Assembly (NCBI RefSeq): GCF_017581925.1
Contig: NZ_JAGEVG010000001.1
Coordinates: 326,839-390,838, forward strand
DNA length: 64,000 nucleotides
DNA from: Gelidibacter pelagius
GTDB taxonomy: Bacteria > Bacteroidota > Bacteroidia > Flavobacteriales > Flavobacteriaceae
Direction: 5' to 3'
Each line of letters starts with the position of its first letter. Within the stretch, counting starts at the first letter, position 1. Under the pieces are notes generated by a model. That model saw only the letters and a program-made list of their open reading frames with translations, was not told where the DNA came from and made no database searches. Made by a program: the position numbers and the translations under genes. Positions 52,974 to 62,001 of the stretch are shown in pieces.

Positions 52974-54016
52974 TCCTTTAGTGCATTCCAACCTTTGGCA
53001 ATTAATGGAATAAGTGCATCACCACGTGTGATCAGATGCATGCCTTGTTCTTTTTCGGTCATATAACCTATAACCGTTAAATTGGGATTCCCTTTAATTT
53101 TTGGAAAATCTTCTTGGGAAATTGTCATTAGCAATTCGTAATCCTCTCCACCATTTAAAGCAATCGTTGTGCTGTCAATATTAAATTCTTCACAGGTAGA
53201 AATAACTTGTGGATCTAACGGAATCTTGTTTTCATACAATACAGCTCCCACGTCACTTTGCTTACATAAATGAATAATTTCAGAAGACAAACCATCGCTT
53301 ATATCAATCATAGAAGTGGGTTTCACTTTTAAATCCTTTAAAAGCTTAACAATATCTTTACGTGCCTCTGGTTTCAATTGGCGTTCCACAATGTAAGTGT
53401 AGGGTTCTAAGTCGGGTTGGTTGTTTGGGTTGACCTTAAACACCTCTTTTTCACGTTCCAAAATTTGAAGTCCCATATATGCGGCGCCTAAATCACCAGT
53501 AACCACCAACAAATCGTTGGGTTTCGCACCGCTTCTATAGACAACATCATTTTTATTGACTTCCCCAACCGCAGTTATAGAAATAATCAGTCCTGTTGTA
53601 GAGGAGGTCGTATCGCCACCAACCACATCCACACCATAGATTTTTGAAGCAGCTTCGATGCCGGCGTAGAGTTCTTCCAAGGCTTCCAAAGGGAAGCGGT
53701 TGGAAATTGCAATGGCAATCGTCACCTGTGTCGCATTGGCATTCATGGCATAGACATCAGATAAATTAGCAATCATAGCCTTGTAGCCTAAATGTTTTAA
53801 GGGCATATAGCTCAAGTCGAAATGCACATGCTCCACCAGTAAATCTGTAGTTATCACAACTTGTTTAGATTTAAAGTCTAAAACAGCGGCATCATCACCA
53901 ATGCTTTTGATCGTGGATTTTTGAGTCACCTCAAAGTGTTTGGTCAAATGGTCTATAAGACCAAATTCACCTAATTCACTAATAGGGGTGCGCGATTGAT
54001 TTTTATCTTCTATCAT
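52967..54016 (-). CDS. thiL: Thiamine-monophosphate kinase
   Basis: A 349-residue ThiL of the PurM-like ATPase superfamily. Signatures are the N-terminal GEFGLIDHLTKHF, SIGDDAAVLDFKSKQVVITT with metal-binding Asp residues, LLVEHVHFDLSYMP, VVGGDTTSSTTGLIISI, DISDGLSSEIIHLC and NGGEDYELLMTI. It phosphorylates thiamine monophosphate to the diphosphate cofactor. The protein is slightly longer than E. coli ThiL. No other thiamine gene is adjacent. Confidence 0.95.
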   Translation of the reverse strand: MIEDKNQSRTPISELGEFGLIDHLTKHFEVTQKSTIKSIGDDAAVLDFKSKQVVITTDLLVEHVHFDLSYMPLKHLGYKAMIANLSDVYAMNANATQVTIAIAISNRFPLEALEELYAGIEAASKIYGVDVVGGDTTSSTTGLIISITAVGEVNKNDVVYRSGAKPNDLLVVTGDLGAAYMGLQILEREKEVFKVNPNNQPDLEPYTYIVERQLKPEARKDIVKLLKDLKVKPTSMIDISDGLSSEIIHLCKQSDVGAVLYENKIPLDPQVISTCEEFNIDSTTIALNGGEDYELLMTISQEDFPKIKGNPNLTVIGYMTEKEQGMHLITRGDALIPLIAKGWNALKDQ

Positions 54017-54153
54017 GATGCAAATTTAGGGATATAGGATAGAAAACACCAATCAATTTTCGGAATAATTCCAAGTAGTCCGGTATCTAAAAAACCAATA
54101 GCACTATTTGGGAATATATTGAAAAGTTCTATGGAAATACCCTTCTTATATCG

Positions 54154-54161
54154 TATATTTG
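54154..54161 (+). promoter_or_regulatory. Putative -7 promoter element of the SUF locus
   Basis: TATATTTG, a full match to TAnnTTTG, lies 30 bases before the A-type carrier ATG. The -33 element is unclear. Confidence 0.5.
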
Positions 54162-54191
54162 TCCACTATTTAGAAATAATCTTAATAACGA

Positions 54192-54521
54192 ATGATAAAA
54201 GTATCTGAAACAGCTAAAAAAAAGGTCATGGAACTCATGAGTGAAGATGGCTTTAACTGTGCAACCGACTTTGTACGCGTTGGTGTGAAAAGTGGTGGTT
54301 GTTCGGGTTTATCGTATGATTTAAAATTTGATAAATCACAAAGAGATGAGGATAAGGTCTTTGAAGATAATGGTGTCAGAATCGTTATCGACAAAAAAAG
54401 CTTTTTATACCTCATTGGTACTACCCTTGAATATTCAGGTGGTTTGAATGGTGCAGGGTTTGTGTTTAATAATCCAAACGCAAATCGCACATGTGGATGT
54501 GGGGAATCATTTTCTCTATAG
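54192..54521 (+). CDS. A-type iron-sulfur carrier (SufA/ErpA/IscA family)
   Basis: A 109-residue HesB-like protein. The three cluster-binding Cys are visible: VKSGGCSGLSYDLKFD (Cys about residue 37) and ANRTCGCGESFSL (Cys-Gly-Cys near the C-terminus). It receives Fe-S clusters and passes them to target proteins. It is the first gene of the SUF locus, 48 bases before sufB. Confidence 0.94.
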   Translation: MIKVSETAKKKVMELMSEDGFNCATDFVRVGVKSGGCSGLSYDLKFDKSQRDEDKVFEDNGVRIVIDKKSFLYLIGTTLEYSGGLNGAGFVFNNPNANRTCGCGESFSL

Positions 54522-54532
54522 GCCCATCCCAA

Positions 54533-54549
54533 CCTTCCCAAAGGGAAGG
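54533..54549. repeat. Palindrome between the A-type carrier gene and sufB
   Basis: CCTTCCCaaaGGGAAGG, a seven-base-pair perfect hairpin with a three-base loop and no T-tract. It may lower read-through or protect the mRNA end, or be a mobile-type repeat. Confidence 0.55.
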
Positions 54550-54569
54550 AGTTTAACAAAATAATGTAA

Positions 54570-56024
54570 ATGAAAATGACGAAATATACAGAAGACGATT
54601 TAAGAGAAGAATTAAAGACCAAGGAATACGAATATGGATTTTTCACTGATATTGAGTCCGATACGTTTGAGCCTGGTTTAAATGAAGATGTTGTTCGCGC
54701 GATTTCTTTGAAGAAAGAGGAGCCGGAATGGATGACCGAGTGGCGTTTGGAGGCCTTCCGAGCATGGGAAAAAATGATTGAGCCAGAATGGGCAAATGTC
54801 ACCTACGAAAAACCAGACTTTCAAGCCATTTCCTATTATTCAGCGCCCAATACCAAGCCTAAATATGACAGTTTAGATGAGGTAGATCCGCAATTATTGG
54901 AAACTTTCAAGAAATTGGGGATTTCTATGGATGAGCAGAAGATGTTAGCGGGCGTTGCTATGGATGTTGTGATTGACTCTGTTTCAGTGGCTACAACTTT
55001 TAAGAAATCATTGGATGAGAAAGGCATTATTTTTTGCTCCATCAGTGAAGCCATTCAAAAACATCCTGAATTGGTCAAAAAATATATTGGTACTGTTGTG
55101 CCACGGACCGATAATTTCTATGCGGCTTTAAATTCGGCCGTCTTTAGTGATGGTAGTTTCTGTTATATTCCAAAAGGCGTCCGATGCCCAATGGAACTAT
55201 CAACCTATTTCCGAATCAATCAAGGTGGAACTGGACAGTTTGAAAGAACACTTCTCATTGCTGATGAAGATAGCTACGTGAGTTATTTGGAAGGATGTAC
55301 GGCGCCAAGCCGTGATGAAAACCAAATGCACGCTGCTGTAGTGGAATTGATTGCTATGGATGGCGCAGAAATTAAATATTCAACGGTCCAAAATTGGTAT
55401 CCCGGTAATGCAGAAGGTAAAGGAGGCGTTTTCAACTTTGTAACCAAAAGAGGAATTTGTGAGAAAAATGCCAAAATCTCCTGGACACAAGTAGAAACTG
55501 GTTCTGCTGTGACTTGGAAATACCCAAGCTGTATCTTAAAAGGTGATAACTCAGTAGGCGAATTTTATTCGATTGCAGTGACCAATAATCACCAGCAGGC
55601 AGATACAGGAACAAAAATGATCCATTTAGGCAAGAACACCAGATCGACTATTATTTCTAAAGGAATCTCAGCTGGGAAATCTCAAAATTCCTATAGAGGA
55701 TTGGTTCAAATTGGACCTCGAGCAGAAAATGCCCGTAATTTTTCGGAGTGTGATAGTTTGCTAATGGGAAATGATTGTGGCGCACATACCTTCCCATATA
55801 TTGAAGTGAAAAACAAATCGGCAATAATAGAACACGAGGCCACAACAAGTAAAATTGGTGAAGACCAGATTTTTTACTGTAACCAGCGTGGTATTGATAC
55901 TGAAAAAGCCATTGCGCTTATTGTAAATGGATTCAGTAAAGAGGTATTAAATAAATTACCGATGGAGTTTGCTGTGGAAGCTCAGAAATTATTGGAAATA
56001 AGTTTAGAAGGTTCAGTAGGATAG
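54570..56024 (+). CDS. sufB: Fe-S cluster assembly scaffold protein SufB
   Basis: A 484-residue SufB. The first ATG (54570) and a second at 54576 differ by two residues. The C-terminal beta-helix domain includes [60 protein letters not shown] with the cluster-building Cys, and [20 protein letters not shown]. SufB, SufC and SufD form the SufBC2D scaffold that builds Fe-S clusters in the cytoplasm. The A-type carrier gene precedes it, and a lipoprotein gene follows before sufC. Confidence 0.97.
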   Translation: MKMTKYTEDDLREELKTKEYEYGFFTDIESDTFEPGLNEDVVRAISLKKEEPEWMTEWRLEAFRAWEKMIEPEWANVTYEKPDFQAISYYSAPNTKPKYDSLDEVDPQLLETFKKLGISMDEQKMLAGVAMDVVIDSVSVATTFKKSLDEKGIIFCSISEAIQKHPELVKKYIGTVVPRTDNFYAALNSAVFSDGSFCYIPKGVRCPMELSTYFRINQGGTGQFERTLLIADEDSYVSYLEGCTAPSRDENQMHAAVVELIAMDGAEIKYSTVQNWYPGNAEGKGGVFNFVTKRGICEKNAKISWTQVETGSAVTWKYPSCILKGDNSVGEFYSIAVTNNHQQADTGTKMIHLGKNTRSTIISKGISAGKSQNSYRGLVQIGPRAENARNFSECDSLLMGNDCGAHTFPYIEVKNKSAIIEHEATTSKIGEDQIFYCNQRGIDTEKAIALIVNGFSKEVLNKLPMEFAVEAQKLLEISLEGSVG

Positions 56025-56057
56025 TGATTGATTAACCTGCACAAGGCATGAATGATC

Positions 56058-56088
56058 AACCTGCAAGGTTTTAAAAACGTTGTAGGTT
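56058..56088. repeat. Dispersed ACCTGCAAGG hairpin
   Basis: AACCTGCAAGGTTTT / AAAACGTTGTAGGTT, near-identical to the left arm and close to the right arm of the copy at 17186-17216 and related to 2573-2603. It lies in the gap between sufB and the lipoprotein gene and lacks a full T-tract. Confidence 0.7.
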
Positions 56089-56129
56089 TAAAATAGATTA
56101 AGTTTTCTATCTCAGACAACCCAAAATAT

Positions 56130-56528
56130 ATGAAAAGAACAGTCTTTCTTGTATTTATTCTAATGGCATTTACATGCTGTAAAAACGATTCAAAATATCC
56201 GAACGTAGGAGATGAGGATCAAGATCAGCTTGATGTCAGGGAGCTAACGGGAAATTTCATTTATTTTGATGATGCCGGTGTCTTGCAAACTAAAAGTGAA
56301 CTGTTTGGTGTTATTGAAGATGAAAAAGCCAAAGAGCTGATAAAAAAGGCTGAGCCTTTAAAAGACCTACCGACGGATGAGGTTAACGTGACTCTAAAGG
56401 TAAAAGTCACCAAAAAGCCAAAACATGAAGAGGGTTGGGATAACAGAGTAGAAATTATTGATATCATAACTGTTTCTAAAGTGGAAGAGAAAAACAGTAA
56501 TGTTATAAAATTAAGATCACAAGAATAA
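56130..56528 (+). CDS. Small lipoprotein inside the SUF locus
   Basis: A 132-residue protein with a lipoprotein signal (MKRTVFLVFILMAFTC, then CKND). The mature part is acidic (EDQDQLDVRELTGNF) and then has DAGVLQTKSELFGVIEDEKA and VNVTLKVKVTKKPKHEEGW. No family that I know. It is in the same direction between sufB and sufC, 106 bases after sufB and 67 before sufC. An outer-membrane role unrelated to Fe-S assembly is likely; its position may be chance. Confidence 0.7.
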   Translation: MKRTVFLVFILMAFTCCKNDSKYPNVGDEDQDQLDVRELTGNFIYFDDAGVLQTKSELFGVIEDEKAKELIKKAEPLKDLPTDEVNVTLKVKVTKKPKHEEGWDNRVEIIDIITVSKVEEKNSNVIKLRSQE

Positions 56529-56594
56529 AAATATAAAAATCAAATTCTGAAAGACAACTTTTAAAATTTGTATGTTAAATTTAAGTAAAACCGT

Positions 56595-57347
56595 ATGTTG
56601 AAAATCATTGATTTACACGCAAGTGTTGAAGATAAAGCCATTTTAAAAGGCATCAATTTAGAAATAAATGCAGGCGAAGTACACGCCATTATGGGACCAA
56701 ATGGTTCTGGTAAGAGTACTTTGGCATCTGTTATTGCCGGTAAGGAAGACTATGAAGTCACTCAAGGAGATATACTTTTTGAAGAGGAAAGCATCAACGA
56801 GCTGGCACCCGAAGAACGTGCCCACAAAGGTGTTTTTCTATCGTTTCAGTATCCAACGGAGATTCCGGGGGTTTCTGTAACCAATTTCATGAAAACAGCC
56901 ATTAATGAAACTCGTAAAGCAAGAGGGCTTGGAGATATGCCAGCTAACGAGATGTTGAAAATGATTCGTGAGAAATCAGAGATGCTCGAAATTGATCGTA
57001 AATTTCTATCTCGATCATTAAATGAAGGTTTTTCAGGTGGTGAAAAGAAACGTAATGAAATCTTTCAATTGGCTATGTTAGAGCCAAAACTCGCTATTCT
57101 TGATGAAACCGATTCAGGATTGGATATTGACGCACTTCGAATTGTGGCCAGCGGCGTAAACAAACTTAGAAGTGATGAGAATGCTGTCATTATCATTACC
57201 CATTACCAACGATTGTTAGATCATATTGTACCTGATTTTGTACACGTCATGTTTGAAGGACGTATCGTGAAATCTGGCGGTAAGGAATTGGCCCACGAGC
57301 TTGAAGAAAAAGGCTACGACTGGATTAAGGATGAAGTGAACGCGTAA
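56595..57347 (+). CDS. sufC: Fe-S cluster assembly ATPase SufC
   Basis: A 250-residue ABC-type ATPase of the SufC family. Walker A is IMGPNGSGKSTLASVIAGKE, the signature is GFSGGEKKRNEIFQLAML and Walker B is KLAILDETDSGLDIDALRIV. It drives the SufB-SufC-SufD scaffold. It is followed by sufD after a 73-base gap with a minisatellite. Confidence 0.97.
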   Translation: MLKIIDLHASVEDKAILKGINLEINAGEVHAIMGPNGSGKSTLASVIAGKEDYEVTQGDILFEEESINELAPEERAHKGVFLSFQYPTEIPGVSVTNFMKTAINETRKARGLGDMPANEMLKMIREKSEMLEIDRKFLSRSLNEGFSGGEKKRNEIFQLAMLEPKLAILDETDSGLDIDALRIVASGVNKLRSDENAVIIITHYQRLLDHIVPDFVHVMFEGRIVKSGGKELAHELEEKGYDWIKDEVNA

Positions 57348-57389
57348 TTTAAGTATGCAGTCCATAGTATGCAGTCTTCAGTGACTGCT

Positions 57390-57416
57390 AACTGAAAACT
57401 GCCAACTGAAGACTGA
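57390..57416. repeat. AACTG/GACTG minisatellite, copy 2
   Basis: AACTGAAAACTGCCAACTGA and its continuation GACTGAA matches 5198-5224 closely. It lies in the sufC-sufD gap just before the sufD start, with nearby GCAGTC units (57371-57388) in the opposite sense. Confidence 0.65.
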
Positions 57417-57420
57417 AAAA

Positions 57421-58734
57421 ATGGAACTAAAAGAAAAACTCATAGCCTCATTTATGGCATTCGAAAACTTGGTGGATGTAGATTCGCCAGTTCATGATGT
57501 GCGAAGTGAAGCCATCAAAGAATTTGAAACTCAAGGCTTCCCATCAAGAAGGGATGAAGCTTGGAAATATACTTCATTAAATAGTATTTTAAAACACGAT
57601 TATAGTGTGTTTCCGAAAAGTGAAAACCATATCGATTATAACGATATCAAGAAATATTTCATCCATGATATTGACACCTATAAAATTGTCTTTATCGATG
57701 GGAAATATTCATCACATCTTTCTGAAACGACACATGACGGCGTTGATATCTGCTTGATGTCATCGGCATTATCAAAACCAAAATACAGACCTGTTATTGA
57801 AAACTACTTCAATAAAGTCGCTACAAAGGACGGTCTGACCTCATTGAATACGGCATTTTCTCAAGAAGGTGCTTACATTCATATCCCTAAGAACAAATCG
57901 GTAGCAAAACCAATACAGATTGTTCATTTCTCAACAGGTAATGAAGCAGCATTGATGCTACAGCCACGGAATTTGATTGTTGTGGACGAAAATTCACATG
58001 TCCAAATTATTGAGCGTCATCAAAGTTTGACTGAAAATCCTGTATTGACCAATACGGTCACTGAGATTTTTGCCGATAAACGTGCCATTGTGGATTATTA
58101 TAAAATCCAAAATGACAACGAAAATGCCTCCTTGATTGACAGTACATTTATCAATCAAAAGCAGGAAAGCTGTGCAACCGTACATACGTTCTCGTTTGGT
58201 GGTAAATTGACACGAAACAATCTTAGTTTTTATCAACATGGAGAGCGTATCGATTCTACATTAAAGGGCACCACTATTATTGGTAACAAACAACATGTAG
58301 ATCACAACACTTTGGTACATCATATTGAGCCAAATTGTGAAAGCCATCAAGATTACAAAGGTATTTTTGATGACAATGCTACAGGCGTATTTAACGGAAA
58401 GGTATTGGTTGATAGATTAGCTCAAAAAACCAATGCGTTTCAGGCTAACAACAATATTTTGATTGGGGATAAGGCAAGCATCAACACCAAACCGCAATTG
58501 GAGATTTTTGCGGATGACGTAAAATGTTCGCACGGATGTACTATTGGTCAATTGGATGAAAGCGCTATGTTTTACATGCGTTCAAGAGGGATTCCGGAAA
58601 AAGAAGCTAAGGCTTTATTGATGTATGCGTTTAGTAACAACGTATTGAGTTCGGTTAAAATTCCAGAAATTAAACAACGTATTACTAATATTATCGCTAA
58701 GAAATTAGGGGTTAATATTGGATTCGATCTATAG
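57421..58734 (+). CDS. sufD: Fe-S cluster assembly scaffold protein SufD
   Basis: A 437-residue SufD. It has the N-terminal helical region (FPSRRDEAWKYTSLNSILK) and the C-terminal beta-helix with HHIEPNCESHQDYKGIFDDN, NILIGDKASINTKPQLEIFA and DDVKCSHGCTIGQLDESAMF, which keeps the conserved Cys and His. It partners SufB in the scaffold. It starts right after the minisatellite. Confidence 0.96.
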   Translation: MELKEKLIASFMAFENLVDVDSPVHDVRSEAIKEFETQGFPSRRDEAWKYTSLNSILKHDYSVFPKSENHIDYNDIKKYFIHDIDTYKIVFIDGKYSSHLSETTHDGVDICLMSSALSKPKYRPVIENYFNKVATKDGLTSLNTAFSQEGAYIHIPKNKSVAKPIQIVHFSTGNEAALMLQPRNLIVVDENSHVQIIERHQSLTENPVLTNTVTEIFADKRAIVDYYKIQNDNENASLIDSTFINQKQESCATVHTFSFGGKLTRNNLSFYQHGERIDSTLKGTTIIGNKQHVDHNTLVHHIEPNCESHQDYKGIFDDNATGVFNGKVLVDRLAQKTNAFQANNNILIGDKASINTKPQLEIFADDVKCSHGCTIGQLDESAMFYMRSRGIPEKEAKALLMYAFSNNVLSSVKIPEIKQRITNIIAKKLGVNIGFDL

Positions 58735-58870
58735 ATGTGCCATTCCCACGAAACTGGGAATATCTTTAAATTAATCTCAATTTTTTTTGGAGCTATTTCC
58801 AGCTTTCGGCAGTCGCTCTCTGCGAGGAGCTCCAACAATGCCTCAATCTGGGCTATCAAAAAAGATCGCT

Positions 58871-60085
58871 ATGTTCAACGTAGAAACCATAAGAAAAGAT
58901 TTTCCAATACTTCAAAGACAAGTCAATGGGAAACCATTGGTGTATTTTGACAATGCTGCCACTTCACAGACACCACAACAAGTTATTGATGCGATTGTAG
59001 ATTACTATTCAAACTACAATGCCAATATCCATAGAGGTGTCCATAGTTTAAGTCAGGAAGCAACTGATAAATATGAAGAAGCGCGATTAAAAATTCAAAA
59101 GCACTTCAACGCAAAAGCTTCACATGAGATCATCATGACTGCTGGTACAACCCATGGCATCAATTTGGTGGCGAGCGGCTTTACAGCACTGTTAAAAGAA
59201 GGTGATGAAGTTATTGTATCTGCATTAGAGCACCATAGTAATATCGTGCCTTGGCAAATGTTATGCGAACGTAGTGGTGCTATTTTAAAAGTCATTCCTA
59301 TGAATGATGAGGGCGAGCTGGTCATGTCGGCATACGACGATCTTCTTTCAGAAAAAACGAAACTCGTATTTGTCAATCATATTTCAAATGCATTGGGAAC
59401 CATCAATCCTATTGAAAGCATCATCAAAAAAGCACATGCCGTTGGGGCCGCAGTTTTGGTGGATGGGGCACAAGCTTGTCCTCATGTGAAGGCAGATGTA
59501 CAAGCTTTGAATGTTGATTTTTATGTTGTTTCAGCCCATAAGATGTGTGGTCCAACGGGCGTTGGAATGTTGTACGGAAAAGAAGAATGGCTCAATAAAT
59601 TACCACCATATCAAGGTGGTGGTGAGATGATTGCGGAAGTGTCGTTTGAAAAGACCACTTATGCTGGATTGCCACATAAATTTGAAGCGGGCACTCCAAA
59701 TATTTGCGGAGGTATTGCTTTTGGCGCCGCCATTGATTATATGAATAACATAGGTTTTAAGAATATTAATGCCTATGAACATGAGCTCTTAGAATATGCC
59801 ACAAAACGACTTTTGGAAATAGAAGGCTTGAAAATCTACGGCACTTCGAAGCGTAAAACATCGGTAGTTTCATTTAATTTAGATGGCATTCATCCTTATG
59901 ACGTTGGGACCTTACTCGATAAAATGGGTGTGGCAGTCCGTACGGGACATCACTGTGCACAACCGATCATGGACTATTTTAAAATCCCAGGAACGATAAG
60001 GGCTTCTTTTGCATTTTATAATACCAAAGCCGAAATCGATGTCTTGGTGGAAGGCGTTAAAAAAGCTAAAATGATGCTGTCCTAA
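58871..60085 (+). CDS. sufS: Cysteine desulfurase SufS
   Basis: A 404-residue PLP enzyme of the NifS/SufS family. I start it at ATG 58871 (MFNVETIRKDFPILQRQVNG), the usual start of this group; an upstream in-frame ATG at 58787 gives 28 extra residues with no family match. Visible features: YFDNAATSQTPQQVIDAI, NIHRGVHSLSQEATDKYE, the PLP Lys in DFYVVSAHKMCGPTGVGMLY and the catalytic Cys in AVRTGHHCAQPIMDYF. It takes sulfur from cysteine to build Fe-S clusters, with SufE as acceptor. The 136-base gap after sufD carries repeat-like sequence. Confidence 0.96.
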   Translation: MFNVETIRKDFPILQRQVNGKPLVYFDNAATSQTPQQVIDAIVDYYSNYNANIHRGVHSLSQEATDKYEEARLKIQKHFNAKASHEIIMTAGTTHGINLVASGFTALLKEGDEVIVSALEHHSNIVPWQMLCERSGAILKVIPMNDEGELVMSAYDDLLSEKTKLVFVNHISNALGTINPIESIIKKAHAVGAAVLVDGAQACPHVKADVQALNVDFYVVSAHKMCGPTGVGMLYGKEEWLNKLPPYQGGGEMIAEVSFEKTTYAGLPHKFEAGTPNICGGIAFGAAIDYMNNIGFKNINAYEHELLEYATKRLLEIEGLKIYGTSKRKTSVVSFNLDGIHPYDVGTLLDKMGVAVRTGHHCAQPIMDYFKIPGTIRASFAFYNTKAEIDVLVEGVKKAKMMLS

Positions 60086-60109
60086 GCGTCAGGTGTCAAA
60101 ATTAAATAT

Positions 60110-60757
60110 ATGAGTTCAAAGTTTTTAGCCATTATTCCAATGGTCGTGTTATTTTTTTCCTGTTCGTCAAACAATAAAACAATTCTAATTGCAAATGCCA
60201 AAGTTGATTGCACGGACGTAGCAACTCAAAAATGTCTTCAAATTAAGGAAGTAGGCGAAAGCGATTGGACTTATTTTTACAGTGATATTGAAGGCTTTGA
60301 TTATATTGAAGGGTTCTATTATAAAATAAAAGTTGCGGTTACAGAAGTAGAAAATCCTCCAGCAGATGGTTCCTCATTAAAATATAAATTGATTGAAGTT
60401 TTAGAAAAGTCAAAAGCACCTTTAAATTTAGACCAAGGCTCGTGGTTGGTCACACGGGTAAAGGACAGGGACAGTTTTGGTAGAAATCCGTTTATTAAAA
60501 TAGATCTGTCACAAAATGAAATTAATGGTAATACGAGTTGCAATCGGTTTTCAGCAAAAATTATAGTTACCGATAATAAGGTGGACATCTCTGAGCTTTC
60601 TTCAACTGAAATGATGTGTAGGGATATTAAAGTGGAAACTGCGTTTCTTGATGCCCTGGCAAGTATCAGATCGTACACTTTAAAGGATGATAAACTTCAG
60701 TTGTTAGATGAGAATAAAGAACTGCTTATAGAATGCAACTACTTGAAATCGGAGTAG
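60110..60757 (+). CDS. DUF4377-META domain lipoprotein inside the SUF locus
   Basis: A 215-residue lipoprotein with signal KFLAIIPMVVLFFSC followed by SSNNK. The first half (about residues 25-100) contains a DUF4377-like region (CLQIKEVGESDWTYFYSDIE, FYYKIKVAVTEVENPPADGS). The second half (about 105-210) is a META/HslJ-type domain (LDQGSWLVTRVKDRDSFGRN, NEINGNTSCNRFSAKI, ISELSSTEMMCRD). META proteins are periplasmic or outer membrane proteins linked to stress and antibiotic tolerance. It lies between sufS and sufE, 24 bases after sufS and 83 before sufE. Confidence 0.85.
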   Translation: MSSKFLAIIPMVVLFFSCSSNNKTILIANAKVDCTDVATQKCLQIKEVGESDWTYFYSDIEGFDYIEGFYYKIKVAVTEVENPPADGSSLKYKLIEVLEKSKAPLNLDQGSWLVTRVKDRDSFGRNPFIKIDLSQNEINGNTSCNRFSAKIIVTDNKVDISELSSTEMMCRDIKVETAFLDALASIRSYTLKDDKLQLLDENKELLIECNYLKSE

Positions 60758-60840
60758 TATATAGGATTTAATGGCTTGATATCCATTGTTAAAATGCTAA
60801 TTTTGGAGAGATAAATTGTAACTTTGTATAAATTTTTAGA

Positions 60841-61263
60841 ATGACTATAAAAGCGATACAAGAAGACCTGATTGATGAGTTTTCAATGTTTGAAGATTGG
60901 GAAGAACGCTATCAATACATGATCGATTTGGGTAAGACCTTACCGTTAATTGACGAGCAATATAAAACGCAGGAGAACATTATTAAAGGCTGTCAAAGTA
61001 AAGTTTGGGTCCATGCTGAAATGGACAGCGATAAAGTGGTATTTACTGCAGATAGTGACGCCATTATCACCAAAGGCATTATTGCGATTTTAATCCGTGT
61101 ATTTTCAAATCAACACCCTCAGGATATTATTGATGCCGATACTGATTTTATCGATGCCATTGGACTTAAGGAACATTTATCGCCAACACGTGCCAACGGA
61201 TTGGTGAGTATGATCAAGCAATTAAAAATGTATGCCATTGCATACCAAACACAGTTACAGTAA
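60841..61263 (+). CDS. sufE: Cysteine desulfuration protein SufE
   Basis: A 140-residue SufE. The sulfur acceptor Cys is in IIKGCQSKVWVHAEMDSDKV (about residue 51). The rest (LIDEQYKTQENIIKG, GIIAILIRVFSNQHPQD, LSPTRANGLVSMIKQLKMYA) fits the family. It accepts sulfur from SufS and enhances its activity. Its stop codon falls inside a palindromic repeat that follows. Confidence 0.96.
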   Translation: MTIKAIQEDLIDEFSMFEDWEERYQYMIDLGKTLPLIDEQYKTQENIIKGCQSKVWVHAEMDSDKVVFTADSDAIITKGIIAILIRVFSNQHPQDIIDADTDFIDAIGLKEHLSPTRANGLVSMIKQLKMYAIAYQTQLQ

Positions 61264-61313
61264 TTCCTGCGTAGGCAGGAATCTCATGTTAATTCCTGCG
61301 AAGGCAGGAATCT
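61263..61313. repeat. Two tandem TTCCTGC palindromes overlapping the sufE stop codon
   Basis: ATTCCTGCGTAGGCAGGAAT and ATTCCTGCGAAGGCAGGAAT, two copies of the same hairpin (stem TTCCTGC / GCAGGAA) spaced by about nine bases. The first overlaps the sufE TAA. This type of dispersed palindrome is common in Bacteroidota intergenic DNA. Confidence 0.7.
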
Positions 61314-61461
61314 GAGTAAGGATAGATACATACTATCTAAAATAGAGAATAGATTTTATACTAACACAGATGAATTAAGTTTATGAGTTTAAAATATTTA
61401 GGTCTATATTTTTTATTATGACCTAAACTTTTAAACTTCTAAACTTCTAAACTTTTAAAAA

Positions 61462-61785
61462 ATGAGTGAGAAAATAGATACATTCGCCTTAGGCGAAAAG
61501 ATAGTGAACGTTATAAAAACGGTTTACGACCCTGAAATTCCTGTAGACATTTATGAGCTGGGATTGATTTACGATGTTTTTGTCAATGAAGATTACGATG
61601 TTAAGATTCTGATGACCTTAACTACTCCAAACTGTCCGGTAGCTGAAAGTTTACCTTTGGAAGTTGAAGAGCGTGTAAAATCAATTGACGAGGTGAGATC
61701 TGCTATAGTAGAAATGACTTTTGATCCACCATGGAGTCAAGACTTGATGAGTGAAGAAGCTAAATTGGAATTGGGGATGCTTTAG
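61462..61785 (+). CDS. DUF59/MIP18 family Fe-S assembly protein (SufT-like)
   Basis: A 107-residue protein of the DUF59 family. The conserved VKTVYDPEIPVDIYELGLIY and MTLTTPNCPVAESLPLEVEE with a Cys are visible, and MTFDPPWSQDLMSEEAKLEL is the family end. Members (SufT, PaaD, MIP18/CIA2) help mature Fe-S proteins. Its place at the end of the SUF locus fits. Direct repeats of AAACTTCTAAACTT lie just upstream (61424-61457). Confidence 0.94.
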   Translation: MSEKIDTFALGEKIVNVIKTVYDPEIPVDIYELGLIYDVFVNEDYDVKILMTLTTPNCPVAESLPLEVEERVKSIDEVRSAIVEMTFDPPWSQDLMSEEAKLELGML

Positions 61786-61789
61786 TGTT

Positions 61790-61835
61790 CAGTTAGCAGT
61801 TAGCAGTTAGCAGTCCTCAGTTTGCAGTTGGCGGT
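61790..61835. repeat. AACTG/GACTG minisatellite, copy 3 (inverse orientation)
   Basis: Three units of CAGTTAG in a row, then related CAGTCCTCAG and CAGTTTGCAGTTGGC units. Read on the minus strand it resembles copies at 5190-5231 and 57390-57416. It follows the DUF59 gene stop. Further downstream, 61920-61942 has a repeated CATCCGTC pattern. Confidence 0.6.
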
Positions 61836-62001
61836 CCTCCCGCCATAGCGAGAGCTATAGATGGACGGATAGTTGATTGCCTTCGAAAGACGATTTTTGA
61901 GGTCTTATCTTGGTTTCCGTCATCCGTCTTCGGTCATCCGTCCTTAAGATGACCTCTAATTGATATTCAGAACACCTCAATCCTACATCGCACTTTAAAC
62001 A

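Noticed and set aside
58735..58870. N-terminal extension of SufS from ATG 58787
   Set aside because: The extension (MELFPAFGSRSLRGAPTMPQ) matches no desulfurase and comes from a repeat-like stretch; homologues start at the ATG at 58871.
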